From assembly GCA_016187105.1 (NCBI GenBank), contig JACPKK010000015.1:1-16606 (forward strand): DNA of 16,606 bases. The letters are read 5' to 3'. Source of the DNA: Candidatus Curtissbacteria bacterium (lineage in GTDB: Bacteria > Patescibacteriota > Microgenomatia > Curtissbacterales > GWA2-41-24). Every line of letters starts with the position of its first letter. Position 1 is the stretch's first letter. Below, piece after piece: positions 1 through 6,294 of the stretch. The position numbers and the translations under genes were made by a program. The notes beneath the pieces were generated by a model. It saw only the letters and a list, made by a program, of their open reading frames with translations. It had not been told where the DNA came from and searched no databases.

Positions 1-13
1 AGTCCTAGTCATT

Positions 14-45
14 AAAAAATCCCCTTCGCCAAATGCTATGGGGAT
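14..45 (-). terminator. Rho-independent terminator after the nucleotidyltransferase gene
   Basis: Read on the minus strand, the arms ATCCCC (45-40) and GGGGAT (24-19) form a 6-bp stem around a 15-nt loop, followed at once by a run of six T (19-14). The loop is long, so the stem is moderate, but its place 100 bp past the stop codon of the minus-strand gene at 144-1037 fits a terminator. Confidence 0.6.
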
Positions 46-50
46 GCCCG

Positions 51-104
51 CCACGTTTAGTTTACATAAACGTGGCCCGCCACAATTATGTAAACTAATT
101 GTGG
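51..104. repeat. Tandem pair of 9-bp hairpins with complementary loops
   Basis: Hairpin A has arms CCACGTTTA (51-59) and TAAACGTGG (67-75) with loop GTTTACA (60-66). Hairpin B has arms CCACAATTA (80-88) and TAATTGTGG (96-104) with loop TGTAAAC (89-95). Both stems are perfect 9-bp pairs, and the two 7-nt loops are exact reverse complements of each other. Each hairpin is bordered by CCCG (47-50, 76-79, 105-108). The pair lies between the stop codon of the nucleotidyltransferase gene and its terminator, so it would be in the 3' end of that transcript. A loop-loop (kissing) contact is an inference. Confidence 0.85.
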
Positions 105-143
105 CCCGCCTTAATTATCCCAAAAAGCTTACGGCGATGTCAA

Positions 144-1037
144 TTAAGTAATTTTGGCCAGTTTTCTGGCATAACTTTTTAAAACCCAGCTTTGGGTATC
201 TTTGGGGTGGAAGAAGAGTTGATGATCCATTATTTTTTCGGCAGTGATTTTTTTCTTCATATAGTTAAGCTGACCCCACTTCGCTAAAGCTTCGATGTGC
301 TCAACTAGTGAATGGTGAATCGTGAATGGTGAATAGAAGCTTGGTCTATTAACTATTTTCCATTTACCATTTACTGCATCTGGCTCCCAATTTGGCAGAT
401 AGTTTTTTACCCAACTGTTGGCTTTTAGAAAGCGGGAGTAAGTATTTCCTCTTTGCCAAAGCGGTTTCATCTGGCAAATTTCGTGAGCAGTGTAGAGATT
501 TTTGTCGCTGATTTTCAGGTTTGACTCGTCAATAAAGAGGTTAAGGCAAGCTTTATTGTTAGTGATGAGTGGTGAGTGATGAGTGATGAGTCCTGGCTTT
601 CTTTTGAGGGGCAGAAGAATAATGTTTGCCAAAAGCCTTGTAGTCCAAAGGGTGTTTCGCGCAGTTACGATAACAAGATCTATGTCGTCGTTTTTTTTGG
701 CGTTTCCCATGGCAAGGGCTCCAGAAACAGCGACTAGTTTTATCGTCGTGACAGGCGTCAGGAGTATAGAAAAAAAATTAGCCCGTTTGAGTTTGGTTTT
801 GGAATGTCCGGTTCTTGCTTCTCGAAGTTTGATAATCTCTCCCCTATTTTTGAGGCAAAAGTACCCTTTTTTGAAAATAATTTTTTTGTTTTTGAGAAGA
901 TTTGCAATTTCTTTTTCAATTCTTTGGCCGCTAGCTTTCCTCCCTATTAGGTATCGGCGGACTTCGGCCTCTTTCAGGGGGTAATCAAAAATATCGTGGT
1001 AGGCAAGAGTGGCGAGGATGGCTCGATCTAGCGTCAT
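144..1037 (-). CDS. Winged-helix plus nucleotidyltransferase-fold protein
   Basis: This 297-residue protein probably transfers a nucleotide or nucleotide-like group, but its substrate is unknown. Residues 1-65 look like a small winged-helix region (short helices, then a basic wing around 50-60). Residues 105-121 carry the signature of minimal (MNT-type) nucleotidyltransferases: SG followed by a spacer and DDIDL, with D118 and D120 as candidate metal ligands and D170 (in LNLFID) as a possible third acid. The rest is helical and unassigned. There is no signal peptide, so it should be cytoplasmic. Two stretches, residues about 149-160 and 221-245, are encoded by 7-bp-period repeats and are probably added material rather than conserved fold. 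The ATG start (1035-1037) has no clear ribosome binding site. The gene follows the sugar-binding lipoprotein after 45 bp and may be cotranscribed with it. The fold call is fairly safe; the activity is not. Confidence 0.75.
   Translation of the reverse strand: MTLDRAILATLAYHDIFDYPLKEAEVRRYLIGRKASGQRIEKEIANLLKNKKIIFKKGYFCLKNRGEIIKLREARTGHSKTKLKRANFFSILLTPVTTIKLVAVSGALAMGNAKKNDDIDLVIVTARNTLWTTRLLANIILLPLKRKPGLITHHSPLITNNKACLNLFIDESNLKISDKNLYTAHEICQMKPLWQRGNTYSRFLKANSWVKNYLPNWEPDAVNGKWKIVNRPSFYSPFTIHHSLVEHIEALAKWGQLNYMKKKITAEKIMDHQLFFHPKDTQSWVLKSYARKLAKIT
307..375. repeat. Inverted pair of 7-bp-period arrays inside a coding region
   Basis: The left arm (307-336) is built of GTGAATG-like heptamers and the right arm (346-375) of ATTTACC-like heptamers. 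Reversed and complemented, the right arm matches the left at 23 of 30 positions, with a 9-nt loop (337-345). The whole element lies in frame in the nucleotidyltransferase gene, encoding roughly residues 221-244. Confidence 0.8.
561..591. repeat. 7-bp-period array (GTGATGA units) inside a coding region
   Basis: About four tandem heptamers of the form GTGATGA/GTGGTGA run through 561-591. They encode the HH-containing segment around residues 149-160 of the nucleotidyltransferase-like protein without breaking the frame. No inverted partner is seen nearby. Confidence 0.75.
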
Positions 1038-1043
1038 CAGAGC

Positions 1044-1077
1044 AATAGTAAATAGTAAATTGCAAATAGTAAATAGA
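1044..1077. repeat. 7-bp-period array (AGTAAAT units) between two genes
   Basis: Tandem AGTAAAT units, one of them altered to TGCAAAT, fill most of the 45-bp spacer between the lipoprotein stop and the nucleotidyltransferase start. An 8-bp inverted repeat, TCGATCTA (1023-1030) and TAGATCGA (1074-1081), encloses the array and the start codon of the downstream gene. Confidence 0.75.
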
Positions 1078-1082
1078 TCGAA

Positions 1083-2402
1083 TTATCTGGCGGCCGGAGC
1101 AGTGTAGCGATTGAGAATTGTTTGGACGTTTTTGGCGGTGGTTCCCAGGGCGGTGGTGGCGGGCGTGCCGCCAGCGACGGCGTTTACGGCATCCTCGTAA
1201 GCTTTAATGATCTGGTCATTTAAGCCGTTATCCCAAGTGAAGGAAGCCATGGGGAAAGAGCGCATCGAGGGTGCGCTTTCGATATAAGCGCCGAGGATGG
1301 GATCGGCGGATAATTTTGATCCCAGAGAAACCAGCGGGTAAGGTTCGCCGAAGATCCTCCCCGGGCTTTTGGCCGCTTCGGTGTAAAGTTTAATTAGCGT
1401 AGATTCCTGGGTAAGGAACTTCATAAAATCCAAGGCGGCAGCTTGGCTTTGGCTTTTGGCAGAAACGCCGACAGCCCAGTAGCTTGCCCAGCCGACCGGG
1501 TTTAGCGGATCAAGCTGCGGCGGGGCTACCACTTTAAATTTGAGAAGCGGGTTGGCGTTTTTAATTTCGATGGCGCGCCAGCTTGGGCCAAAGTACATGG
1601 CCAGATTGCCTCCGGCAAAAGCAACCGTAGACGAGGGCATTGTTTCGTCCCAAACGCGGTTCACACCTTTTGCAAAATTGGCATAATATTCGAGAGCATC
1701 AGAAGCGGCTTTATCCTGCGGTGATTTGGGGTCTCCCCCATTTTGCAAGATCATCATGCCTAAAATATCGGAAAAGTGATTGATATTGGCGGCGGTACCC
1801 ATGGCCACGCCGGCTGTTTTAATATTGCCGGCCGTATCGCGAACGGTAACTTTGGCGGCAACTTGAGCCAACTCCTGCCATGTTTGGGGAGGGGTGGTTA
1901 CGCCGGCAGATTCTAAAATGTCCTGATTGTAGTAAAGAGCCAGCCCGTCAATTGCCATCGGAATACCGACAAGCTTTTTGGCGGGGTTTATTAAATCGGC
2001 GCGGGCGGTCGGATAATAATTTTTAGTAAAATCGGAAGCAGAGATAACGCTGCTTGGAACAGGCGAGAGTTCTTCTTTTAGCATCGGCGTCCAAGTGTTG
2101 TGGAAGTAGAAGACATCCGGCCCTTTAGCTGATTGGATTTGGCTTTCCAGACTCTCGCGGTATTGTTGAGGCGATTTTTTCTCGTAAACGATAGTCACAT
2201 TGGGCTTCAGTTTCTTATAGTCGGCAATGACTGTGTTCATGGTGGTGGAAGACTCCCAAAGGCCCCAGAATTTGAGGGTGAGGGGCTGATTTTTGTTGGC
2301 TTGCGGAATAAGACTGCAGGCAGAAAGGAAGAGAGCCAAAAGCGGAAGAAAGACAACAGGCAGCAACAGTTTTAGATTGGAAATTGCTTTAATTGTGGGC
2401 AT
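1083..2402 (-). CDS. Extracellular sugar-binding lipoprotein (ABC substrate-binding, family 1)
   Basis: This 439-residue protein should capture an oligosaccharide or glycerol-phosphate-like solute outside the membrane for an ABC importer. It begins with a lipoprotein signal: a hydrophobic stretch at residues 12-26 and the lipobox LSAC, with C29 as the lipidated residue. After that the sequence follows the maltose-binding-protein type: LKFWGLWE near 43, GPDVFYFHN near 94, and VGIPMAIDGLALYYNQDILESAG with a TWQEL segment, all typical of SBP family 1. Length is normal for the family. The expected two permease genes and ATPase are absent from the window, so it is an orphan here; the transporter may lie elsewhere or the lipoprotein may serve as a surface binder. 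The ATG at 2400-2402 was chosen because it leads straight into the signal peptide; an AGGAG lies about 35 nt upstream, too far for a standard ribosome binding site. Confidence 0.88.
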   Translation of the reverse strand: MPTIKAISNLKLLLPVVFLPLLALFLSACSLIPQANKNQPLTLKFWGLWESSTTMNTVIADYKKLKPNVTIVYEKKSPQQYRESLESQIQSAKGPDVFYFHNTWTPMLKEELSPVPSSVISASDFTKNYYPTARADLINPAKKLVGIPMAIDGLALYYNQDILESAGVTTPPQTWQELAQVAAKVTVRDTAGNIKTAGVAMGTAANINHFSDILGMMILQNGGDPKSPQDKAASDALEYYANFAKGVNRVWDETMPSSTVAFAGGNLAMYFGPSWRAIEIKNANPLLKFKVVAPPQLDPLNPVGWASYWAVGVSAKSQSQAAALDFMKFLTQESTLIKLYTEAAKSPGRIFGEPYPLVSLGSKLSADPILGAYIESAPSMRSFPMASFTWDNGLNDQIIKAYEDAVNAVAGGTPATTALGTTAKNVQTILNRYTAPAAR

Positions 2403-2442
2403 GTATTAGTTGTAGCAACCTTTGGCCGGTAAATTCAACTCC

Positions 2443-2454
2443 TATGATATCATA
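2443..2454. promoter_or_regulatory. 12-bp palindrome in the divergent spacer, possible shared -10 or operator
   Basis: TATGATATCATA is a perfect palindrome lying between the divergent lipoprotein (start 2402) and VanW (start 2463) genes. Each half reads as a -10-like TATGAT, so it could serve both directions, or bind a dimeric regulator. No convincing -35 element was found for either direction. If it is the -10 for the plus strand, the VanW transcript would have almost no leader. Confidence 0.4.
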
Positions 2455-2462
2455 TCTGCAGC

Positions 2463-4304
2463 GTGTTTAAGGCTCGGCTTGATTCAAAAAAACTCTTTTT
2501 TAGCGGCGGTTTTTTGCTGGCATTTTGGCTTTTTTATAATTTTTTAATCGGCGATAGAGTTCTACCTAATACTTACATTGGGGATTTGGCAATTTCGGGG
2601 AAGTCCAGACTTGAGGCCGAGAATCTGATTTCCCGAAAATTTGATGACTTGGGCGCCTCCCCTATTACCTTTGTGATCGATGATCAAAAGGTGACGGCAA
2701 CTTTAGCAGATTTAGGAATAAATTTGGACGGAGAGGAAACTTTAGATAAGATTTTTAGTTTGGGCAGATCGGGCAATTTGGTCAGTAATTCTGAAGTGCG
2801 GATGGGAGCAATTTTTAAAAGAACTGATATCCACCCAGATTATAGGCTTGATTTTGAGACGTTCAGTTATTTTGTGGAGACAAACCTTGGATCACTCGAG
2901 GAGAAGCCCGCCAATGCCAGTATTGGGTACGCCGCCGGTAAAGTTGAGATTTTGCCGCAGAAAAGCGGTTGGGTAATTGATAGAAATCTTCTCCTCTTGC
3001 AGGTAGTTGAAAAAGTCGAGAGCCTGGAGGGAGGAGAGATTGCGATTAACCTGGTGGAGACGGCGGCAGAAATCGATTCAGAGGCCAGCCAGAAGGCCTT
3101 AGCCAAGGTACAAAGCCTGCAAAGAACAAAGATCAGTTTAAGTTGGGGCCATGACGTTTGGAGGCTGACAAATGATAGCCTTTTTAACATCTTGAGGTTT
3201 TACCCGACCGGGAAAGAAGAGGGAAGTATTACCAGTTTTGAGATCGGAACCAGCAAGGTTATTATTTATGACTTGCGATTTAGCGACAGCCCCCCAGCGA
3301 TTCTTAATGTGGCTGTCGATAAAGTAAAGCTTGACGGATTTTTGGCAGGTATTGCCAAGAGCATTGACAGGCCAAAGGTCGATGCGACGCTTAAATTTGC
3401 CGGAGGGAAAGTGAGCGAGTTTACGCCGGCTGTCGACGGGCAAAAGGTAGACCAGGATCAGGCCAGGAAGCTGATCCTGGCCCAGGTATCGATTGACAAT
3501 TTAAACTCGGAAGAGGATATCAGAATCCCTTTGCCGGTAGCGGTGACAAGGGCAAGAGTTGAAAGCCAAGAGATCGACTCTTTGGGAATCCGCGAGCAAA
3601 TTGGCAAAGGGGTTTCTTACTACGCCGGCTCAATCGCCAACAGAATCCATAATATCGGCCTGGCCAGTTCGCGCATATCGGGGACGCTGGTGGCGCCGGG
3701 TGAGGTATTTTCATTTAACAAGTCAGTCGGCGAAATCTCGGCCCAAGCAGGCTACAGGCAAGCATACATAATTTCTGAAGGAAGGACGGTTTTGGACGAC
3801 GGAGGCGGAGTTTGCCAGGTTTCGACGACAATTTTCAGGGCGGCTCTCGCGGCCGGACTGCCGATTGTTTCCAGGACCGCCCATGCCTACAGAGTGGGTT
3901 ATTACGAACAGCGCGGTTTTAGCCCGGGGCTTGACGCAACTGTCTGGGCGCCCGGAGTGGATTTTGCTTTTAAAAATGATACCAATAACCATATTTTGGT
4001 GCAGGCGGTGATGGACAGGGCAAATGCGGCCTTGGAGGTAGATATTTACGGTACTTTGGATTTGCGAAAGGTGGAAATTTCCAAATCGGTGATTGCTAAT
4101 CCAAAGCCGGCACCGGCTGCCAGGTACCAAGACGACTCGACTTTGCCCCGCGGAACCGTCAAGCAGGTAGACTTTGCGGCGGCCGGCGGAGATGTTTCCT
4201 TCAGGAGAAAAGTATATAAGGGCGGCGAGTTAATATATGATAACGTGTTTAAATCTTTTTATCGGCCGTGGCAGGCGGTATACTTGGTAGGGACAGGGAC
4301 TTAA
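2463..4304 (+). CDS. VanW-family surface protein with a G5-like C-terminus
   Basis: This 613-residue protein is probably anchored in the membrane and works in the cell envelope; VanW has no settled biochemical function. A signal-anchor is seen at residues 11-29. Residues about 35-350 hold repeated YoaR-type putative peptidoglycan-binding modules, including the 'LADLGINLD' pattern near 81-89. The VanW domain covers about 376-512, with GKGVSYYAGS, APGEVFSFN (411-419) and the hallmark DGGGVCQVSTTIF, C451 being its conserved cysteine. Residues about 535-610 look like a G5 domain. The order matches other VanW proteins and is full length. The GTG start is the first in-frame start that keeps the signal-anchor; no ribosome binding site precedes it. 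It opens the plus-strand run and is separated from the divergent lipoprotein gene by 60 bp. Confidence 0.88.
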   Translation: MFKARLDSKKLFFSGGFLLAFWLFYNFLIGDRVLPNTYIGDLAISGKSRLEAENLISRKFDDLGASPITFVIDDQKVTATLADLGINLDGEETLDKIFSLGRSGNLVSNSEVRMGAIFKRTDIHPDYRLDFETFSYFVETNLGSLEEKPANASIGYAAGKVEILPQKSGWVIDRNLLLLQVVEKVESLEGGEIAINLVETAAEIDSEASQKALAKVQSLQRTKISLSWGHDVWRLTNDSLFNILRFYPTGKEEGSITSFEIGTSKVIIYDLRFSDSPPAILNVAVDKVKLDGFLAGIAKSIDRPKVDATLKFAGGKVSEFTPAVDGQKVDQDQARKLILAQVSIDNLNSEEDIRIPLPVAVTRARVESQEIDSLGIREQIGKGVSYYAGSIANRIHNIGLASSRISGTLVAPGEVFSFNKSVGEISAQAGYRQAYIISEGRTVLDDGGGVCQVSTTIFRAALAAGLPIVSRTAHAYRVGYYEQRGFSPGLDATVWAPGVDFAFKNDTNNHILVQAVMDRANAALEVDIYGTLDLRKVEISKSVIANPKPAPAARYQDDSTLPRGTVKQVDFAAAGGDVSFRRKVYKGGELIYDNVFKSFYRPWQAVYLVGTGT

Positions 4305-4317
4305 GCTTCGCTTAAGT
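4299..4317 (+). terminator. 8-bp hairpin built over the VanW stop codon
   Basis: Arms ACTTAAGC (4299-4306) and GCTTAAGT (4310-4317) pair perfectly around TTC. The stop codon TAA (4302-4304) lies within the left arm. The following AATTTC gives only a poor T-tract, so this may be a weak terminator, an mRNA 3'-end stabiliser, or a repeat remnant. Confidence 0.45.
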
Positions 4318-4355
4318 AATTTCAAATGTATGAATAAGAGAATAAAGAGGTAAAA

Positions 4356-4856
4356 ATGAAGAAAGATCTAGCGATTATTGGCGGGTTATTTTTACTGATA
4401 GTCGGGCTGGTGATTTTCGGCGGGAATTACTCGGCGGTCAGCTTTTTTAAACCTCCAAGCGGCGAGAGTGTGAGCAAAAGTAAAACTGCAACTTTGCGTG
4501 TCAAGACTTTAGAGATTGAAGTCGAGATTGCGGCAAACAGCGATGAGCGAAAAAAGGGGCTGGGCGGTAGGGATTCTCTTGAAATTAGCCGCGGCATGCT
4601 CTTTGCTTTTGAGACAAGCGATATCTGGCCGATATGGATGAAGAACATGAAGTTCCCGATCGACATCATCTGGATTGGCGAGGATAAAAAAATTGTCTTT
4701 ATGGCCCAAAATGCTCTGCCAGAACCCAAGAAGAAGGATCAGGAGCTTTTCGTGTACAAACCGGACGCAAATGCAAAATACATACTGGAAATCAATGCGG
4801 GGCTTTCGGCCATTCATAATGTGGAAGTTGGAGACCAGGTTGACTTCGACATTTGA
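4356..4856 (+). CDS. DUF192 (COG1430) protein, membrane-anchored
   Basis: This 166-residue protein is a DUF192 family member of unknown function. Residues 5-22 form a membrane anchor or uncleaved signal, placing the rest outside the membrane. The DUF192 core runs from about 46 to 165: a beta strand LRVKTLEIEVEIA, then DERKKGLGGRD (63-73), GMLFAFETSDIWPIWMKNMKFPIDIIWI (80-107) and a closing VEVGDQVDF. The WMKNM-x-PIDIIWI block is the family's most recognisable part. The gene has one of the few good ribosome binding sites in the window, AGAGG in AAAGAGGT about 7 nt before the ATG. It lies 51 bp after the VanW gene and is probably in the same transcript unless the hairpin at the VanW stop ends it. 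Its stop codon straddles the first two units of a heptamer array. Confidence 0.88.
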   Translation: MKKDLAIIGGLFLLIVGLVIFGGNYSAVSFFKPPSGESVSKSKTATLRVKTLEIEVEIAANSDERKKGLGGRDSLEISRGMLFAFETSDIWPIWMKNMKFPIDIIWIGEDKKIVFMAQNALPEPKKKDQELFVYKPDANAKYILEINAGLSAIHNVEVGDQVDFDI

Positions 4857-4878
4857 CAACTAACCACTAACAACTGAC
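4848..4878. repeat. 7-bp-period array (AACAACT-like units) at the DUF192 stop
   Basis: Four heptamers in one phase (GACATTT, GACAACT, AACCACT, AACAACT) begin inside the last codons of the DUF192 gene; the TGA stop (4854-4856) spans the join of units 1 and 2. The array ends where the long palindrome at 4878 starts. Confidence 0.7.
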
Positions 4879-4966
4879 CCCGTTGAATTTTAGCACTCGC
4901 CTTTCCTGCCTGCCGGCAGGCAGGTCACTATTATTCATAGACGGCTCGTGCTGCAATTCTACGGGG
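4878..4966. repeat. 89-bp palindromic element with a 20-bp perfect palindromic core
   Basis: Outer arms 4878-4899 (starting CCCCGTTGAATTTTAGCAC) and 4945-4966 (ending AATTCTACGGGG) pair at 17 of 22 positions. Between them lies the perfect palindrome CCTGCCTGCCGGCAGGCAGG (4905-4924). The core is off-centre by about 7 bp. No reading frame uses it. It resembles a REP- or MITE-like mobile palindrome; its copy number elsewhere cannot be seen here. As RNA it could also act as a bidirectional terminator, but it lacks a T-tract. Confidence 0.75.
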
Positions 4967-4975
4967 CAGGCAATT

Positions 4976-5003
4976 GACAATTAGTGTCTGGCAGTTGACA
5001 ATT
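4976..5003. repeat. 7-bp-period array just before the tsaD start
   Basis: GACAATT occurs at 4976-4982 and 4997-5003, exactly three units (21 bp) apart, with AGTGTCT and GGCAGTT between. It ends 5 bp before the tsaD ATG and takes the place where a ribosome binding site would lie. Confidence 0.65.
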
Positions 5004-5008
5004 CTTCC

Positions 5009-6085
5009 ATGATAATTCTGGGGATAGAGAGCACTTGTGATGAGACGAGTGCGGCGGTTGTTGAGGACGGGAGGAAGATCTTATCCAACGTCGTTGCTTC
5101 GTCTTCTGCGATGCATAAAAAGTATGGGGGGATTGTACCGGAGGTGGCGGCCAGAGAACAGATTAAAGTCATTATTCCCACGATAGATGAAGCGTTACAA
5201 GTATCGGGTAACAAGTATCAGGATCTTGACGCCATCGCGATCGCTTATGGACCGGGACTTATTGGATCACTTTTGATTGGGGTTGAGACGGCTCGCGCTT
5301 TGGCGCTGGCTTGGAATAAACCTTTGATCGGAGTCAATCATTTGGTGGGGCACATATATGCCAACTGGCTAGCGCCAATTGGAATTTCAAATTTACCTAA
5401 GTTTCCGCTGATTGCTCTGGTCGTGTCAGGAGGACATACTGATTTGATTTTGATGAAAGGTCACGGTAAGTTTAAGTGGCTTGGGGGAACAAGGGATGAT
5501 TCGGCCGGCGAAGCGTTCGATAAGGTGGCAAGAGTTTTGGGGCTTGGGTATCCCGGGGGACCGGAGATCGAGCGAATAGCTCGAAATATCAAATATCAAA
5601 TGGATAAGTTTTCTTTCGAAAATCCAAATATCAAATTTCCAAGGCCGATGATAAATTCCAAAGATTTTGATTTTTCGTTTTCCGGGTTAAAAACGGCGGT
5701 GGTAGATAAGCTAAGCTTGCGGTCCTCGTCCCTCGACAAGCTCGGGACTACGGGTCTAAGAGTTAAGAGTTTAGAGTTTAGAGTTAAGAGGGAGGAAATT
5801 GCACATGAGTTTCAGGAGGCGGTGACGGATGTGCTTCTTAAAAAAACTTTCGCGGCGGCTAAAGAGTTTGGCGCAAAATCGGTTGTCGTTGGCGGAGGAG
5901 TGGCGGCAAACTCGGTTCTGCGACAGCGGATGGAGGATGGCGGAAGTAAAAATAATATTGAGGTATTCTTTCCGCAAGGACGGTTAGCTGTCGATAACGG
6001 GGCAATGATTGCGGCCGCGGCTTTTTACGAAAGAAATTTTGTGGATCCACTTGCGCTTCGGGCCGATCCGGGATTACACTTCTAA
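5009..6085 (+). CDS. tsaD: tRNA N6-adenosine threonylcarbamoyltransferase TsaD
   Basis: TsaD transfers threonylcarbamoyl from threonylcarbamoyl-AMP to A37 of ANN-decoding tRNAs, with TsaB and TsaE in bacteria. At 358 residues it is slightly long. It opens with the ASKHA phosphate loop GIESTCDETSAAVV (5-18). The metal ligands are H111 and H115 in NHLVGHIYAN and D329 in DNGAMIA. Other family marks are VSGGHTDLI (139-147), DDSAGEAFDKVAR (163-175), FPRPM (210-214), FSFSGLKTAV (222-231) and VVGGGVAANSVLR (293-305). Two stretches are unlike ordinary TsaD: residues about 190-209, encoded by AAATATC heptamers, and about 235-261, encoded by a GTCCCTCGA palindrome plus an AGAGTTT heptamer array. Both lie between conserved motifs, so the enzyme should still fold. 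No ribosome binding site is seen before the ATG, which is fixed by the conserved N-terminus. Confidence 0.96.
   Translation: MIILGIESTCDETSAAVVEDGRKILSNVVASSSAMHKKYGGIVPEVAAREQIKVIIPTIDEALQVSGNKYQDLDAIAIAYGPGLIGSLLIGVETARALALAWNKPLIGVNHLVGHIYANWLAPIGISNLPKFPLIALVVSGGHTDLILMKGHGKFKWLGGTRDDSAGEAFDKVARVLGLGYPGGPEIERIARNIKYQMDKFSFENPNIKFPRPMINSKDFDFSFSGLKTAVVDKLSLRSSSLDKLGTTGLRVKSLEFRVKREEIAHEFQEAVTDVLLKKTFAAAKEFGAKSVVVGGGVAANSVLRQRMEDGGSKNNIEVFFPQGRLAVDNGAMIAAAAFYERNFVDPLALRADPGLHF
5584..5641. repeat. AAATATC heptamers inside tsaD
   Basis: Two tandem AAATATC units and a partial third (about 5584-5602) and another AAATATC followed by AAATTTC (about 5626-5640) flank a short unrelated stretch. They encode residues about 192-210, a segment that is shorter in usual TsaD proteins between the GGPEIE and FPRPM motifs. 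Confidence 0.6.
5728..5748. repeat. Palindromic GTCCCTCGA/TCGGGAC repeat inside tsaD
   Basis: GTCCCTCGACAAG is followed by CTCGGGAC, giving arms GTCCC and GGGAC around an 11-nt middle. It is in frame and encodes residues about 240-247. The flanks (GCTTGCG before, CTAAG after) also resemble those of the copy at 13084-13119 in the DUF4012 gene. Confidence 0.8.
5756..5791. repeat. AGAGTTT heptamer array inside tsaD
   Basis: Tandem AGAGTTA/AGAGTTT units run directly after the palindrome at 5728-5748 and encode the LRVKSLEFRVK segment (250-260) of TsaD in frame. The two repeat types together form one inserted block of about 26 residues. Confidence 0.75.
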
Positions 6086-6123
6086 ATTTGATAAATTTTC
6101 TAAAAAAGGTTAAATTTTACAGG

Positions 6124-6145
6124 CGGGACTTTTGTCCTCGTTTTT
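6124..6145 (+). terminator. Possible terminator after tsaD
   Basis: CGGGAC (6124-6129) pairs with GTCCTCG (6134-6140) with one bulged T around a TTTT loop, followed by five T (6141-6145). It lies 39 bp past the tsaD stop, which suits a rho-independent terminator. The stem is short, so this is only moderately supported. Confidence 0.45.
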
Positions 6146-6149
6146 ATAG

Positions 6150-6294
6150 GATGGAAAGAAATTTTGAAAAATTACCAGAGGAAATTTGCGTATCCAGACT
6201 AAGGATTACAGTTAGAGGTCGATCAATAGAGATAGGGAGTCCTGGTCGACCTATTACTTTAACTCGCGAGCAGGTAAAAAAACCTCGGTGGTGA
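6150..6294 (+). CDS. Small hypothetical ORF (47 residues)
   Basis: I do not recognise this protein. An ATG at 6150 opens a 47-residue basic frame with a GSPGRPITLTREQVKKPRW end; an in-frame TTG at 6088 could extend it to 68 residues, but that start would read through the possible terminator at 6124-6145. There is no ribosome binding site. After the TGA at 6292-6294 the same frame stays open for another 42 codons (to 6423), and those codons read like ordinary protein (for instance SDIILLELFEQW). The opposite strand also has an open frame (6144-6377), so neither is certain. It may be a small gene, or the 5' piece of a decayed one. It lies between tsaD and valS. Confidence 0.3.

Noticed and set aside
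583..984. 133-codon plus-strand frame opposite the nucleotidyltransferase gene
   Set aside because: It is the antisense of a frame with a recognisable catalytic motif and shows no family features.
3452..3480. 10-bp perfect inverted repeat CCAGGATCAG/CTGATCCTGG in the VanW gene
   Set aside because: It encodes a normal-looking DQDQARKLILAQ segment, has no second copy in the window and belongs to none of the repeat families, so chance is likely.
3723..4130. 135-codon minus-strand frame within the VanW gene
   Set aside because: It overlies the conserved VanW domain on the other strand and has no recognisable motif.
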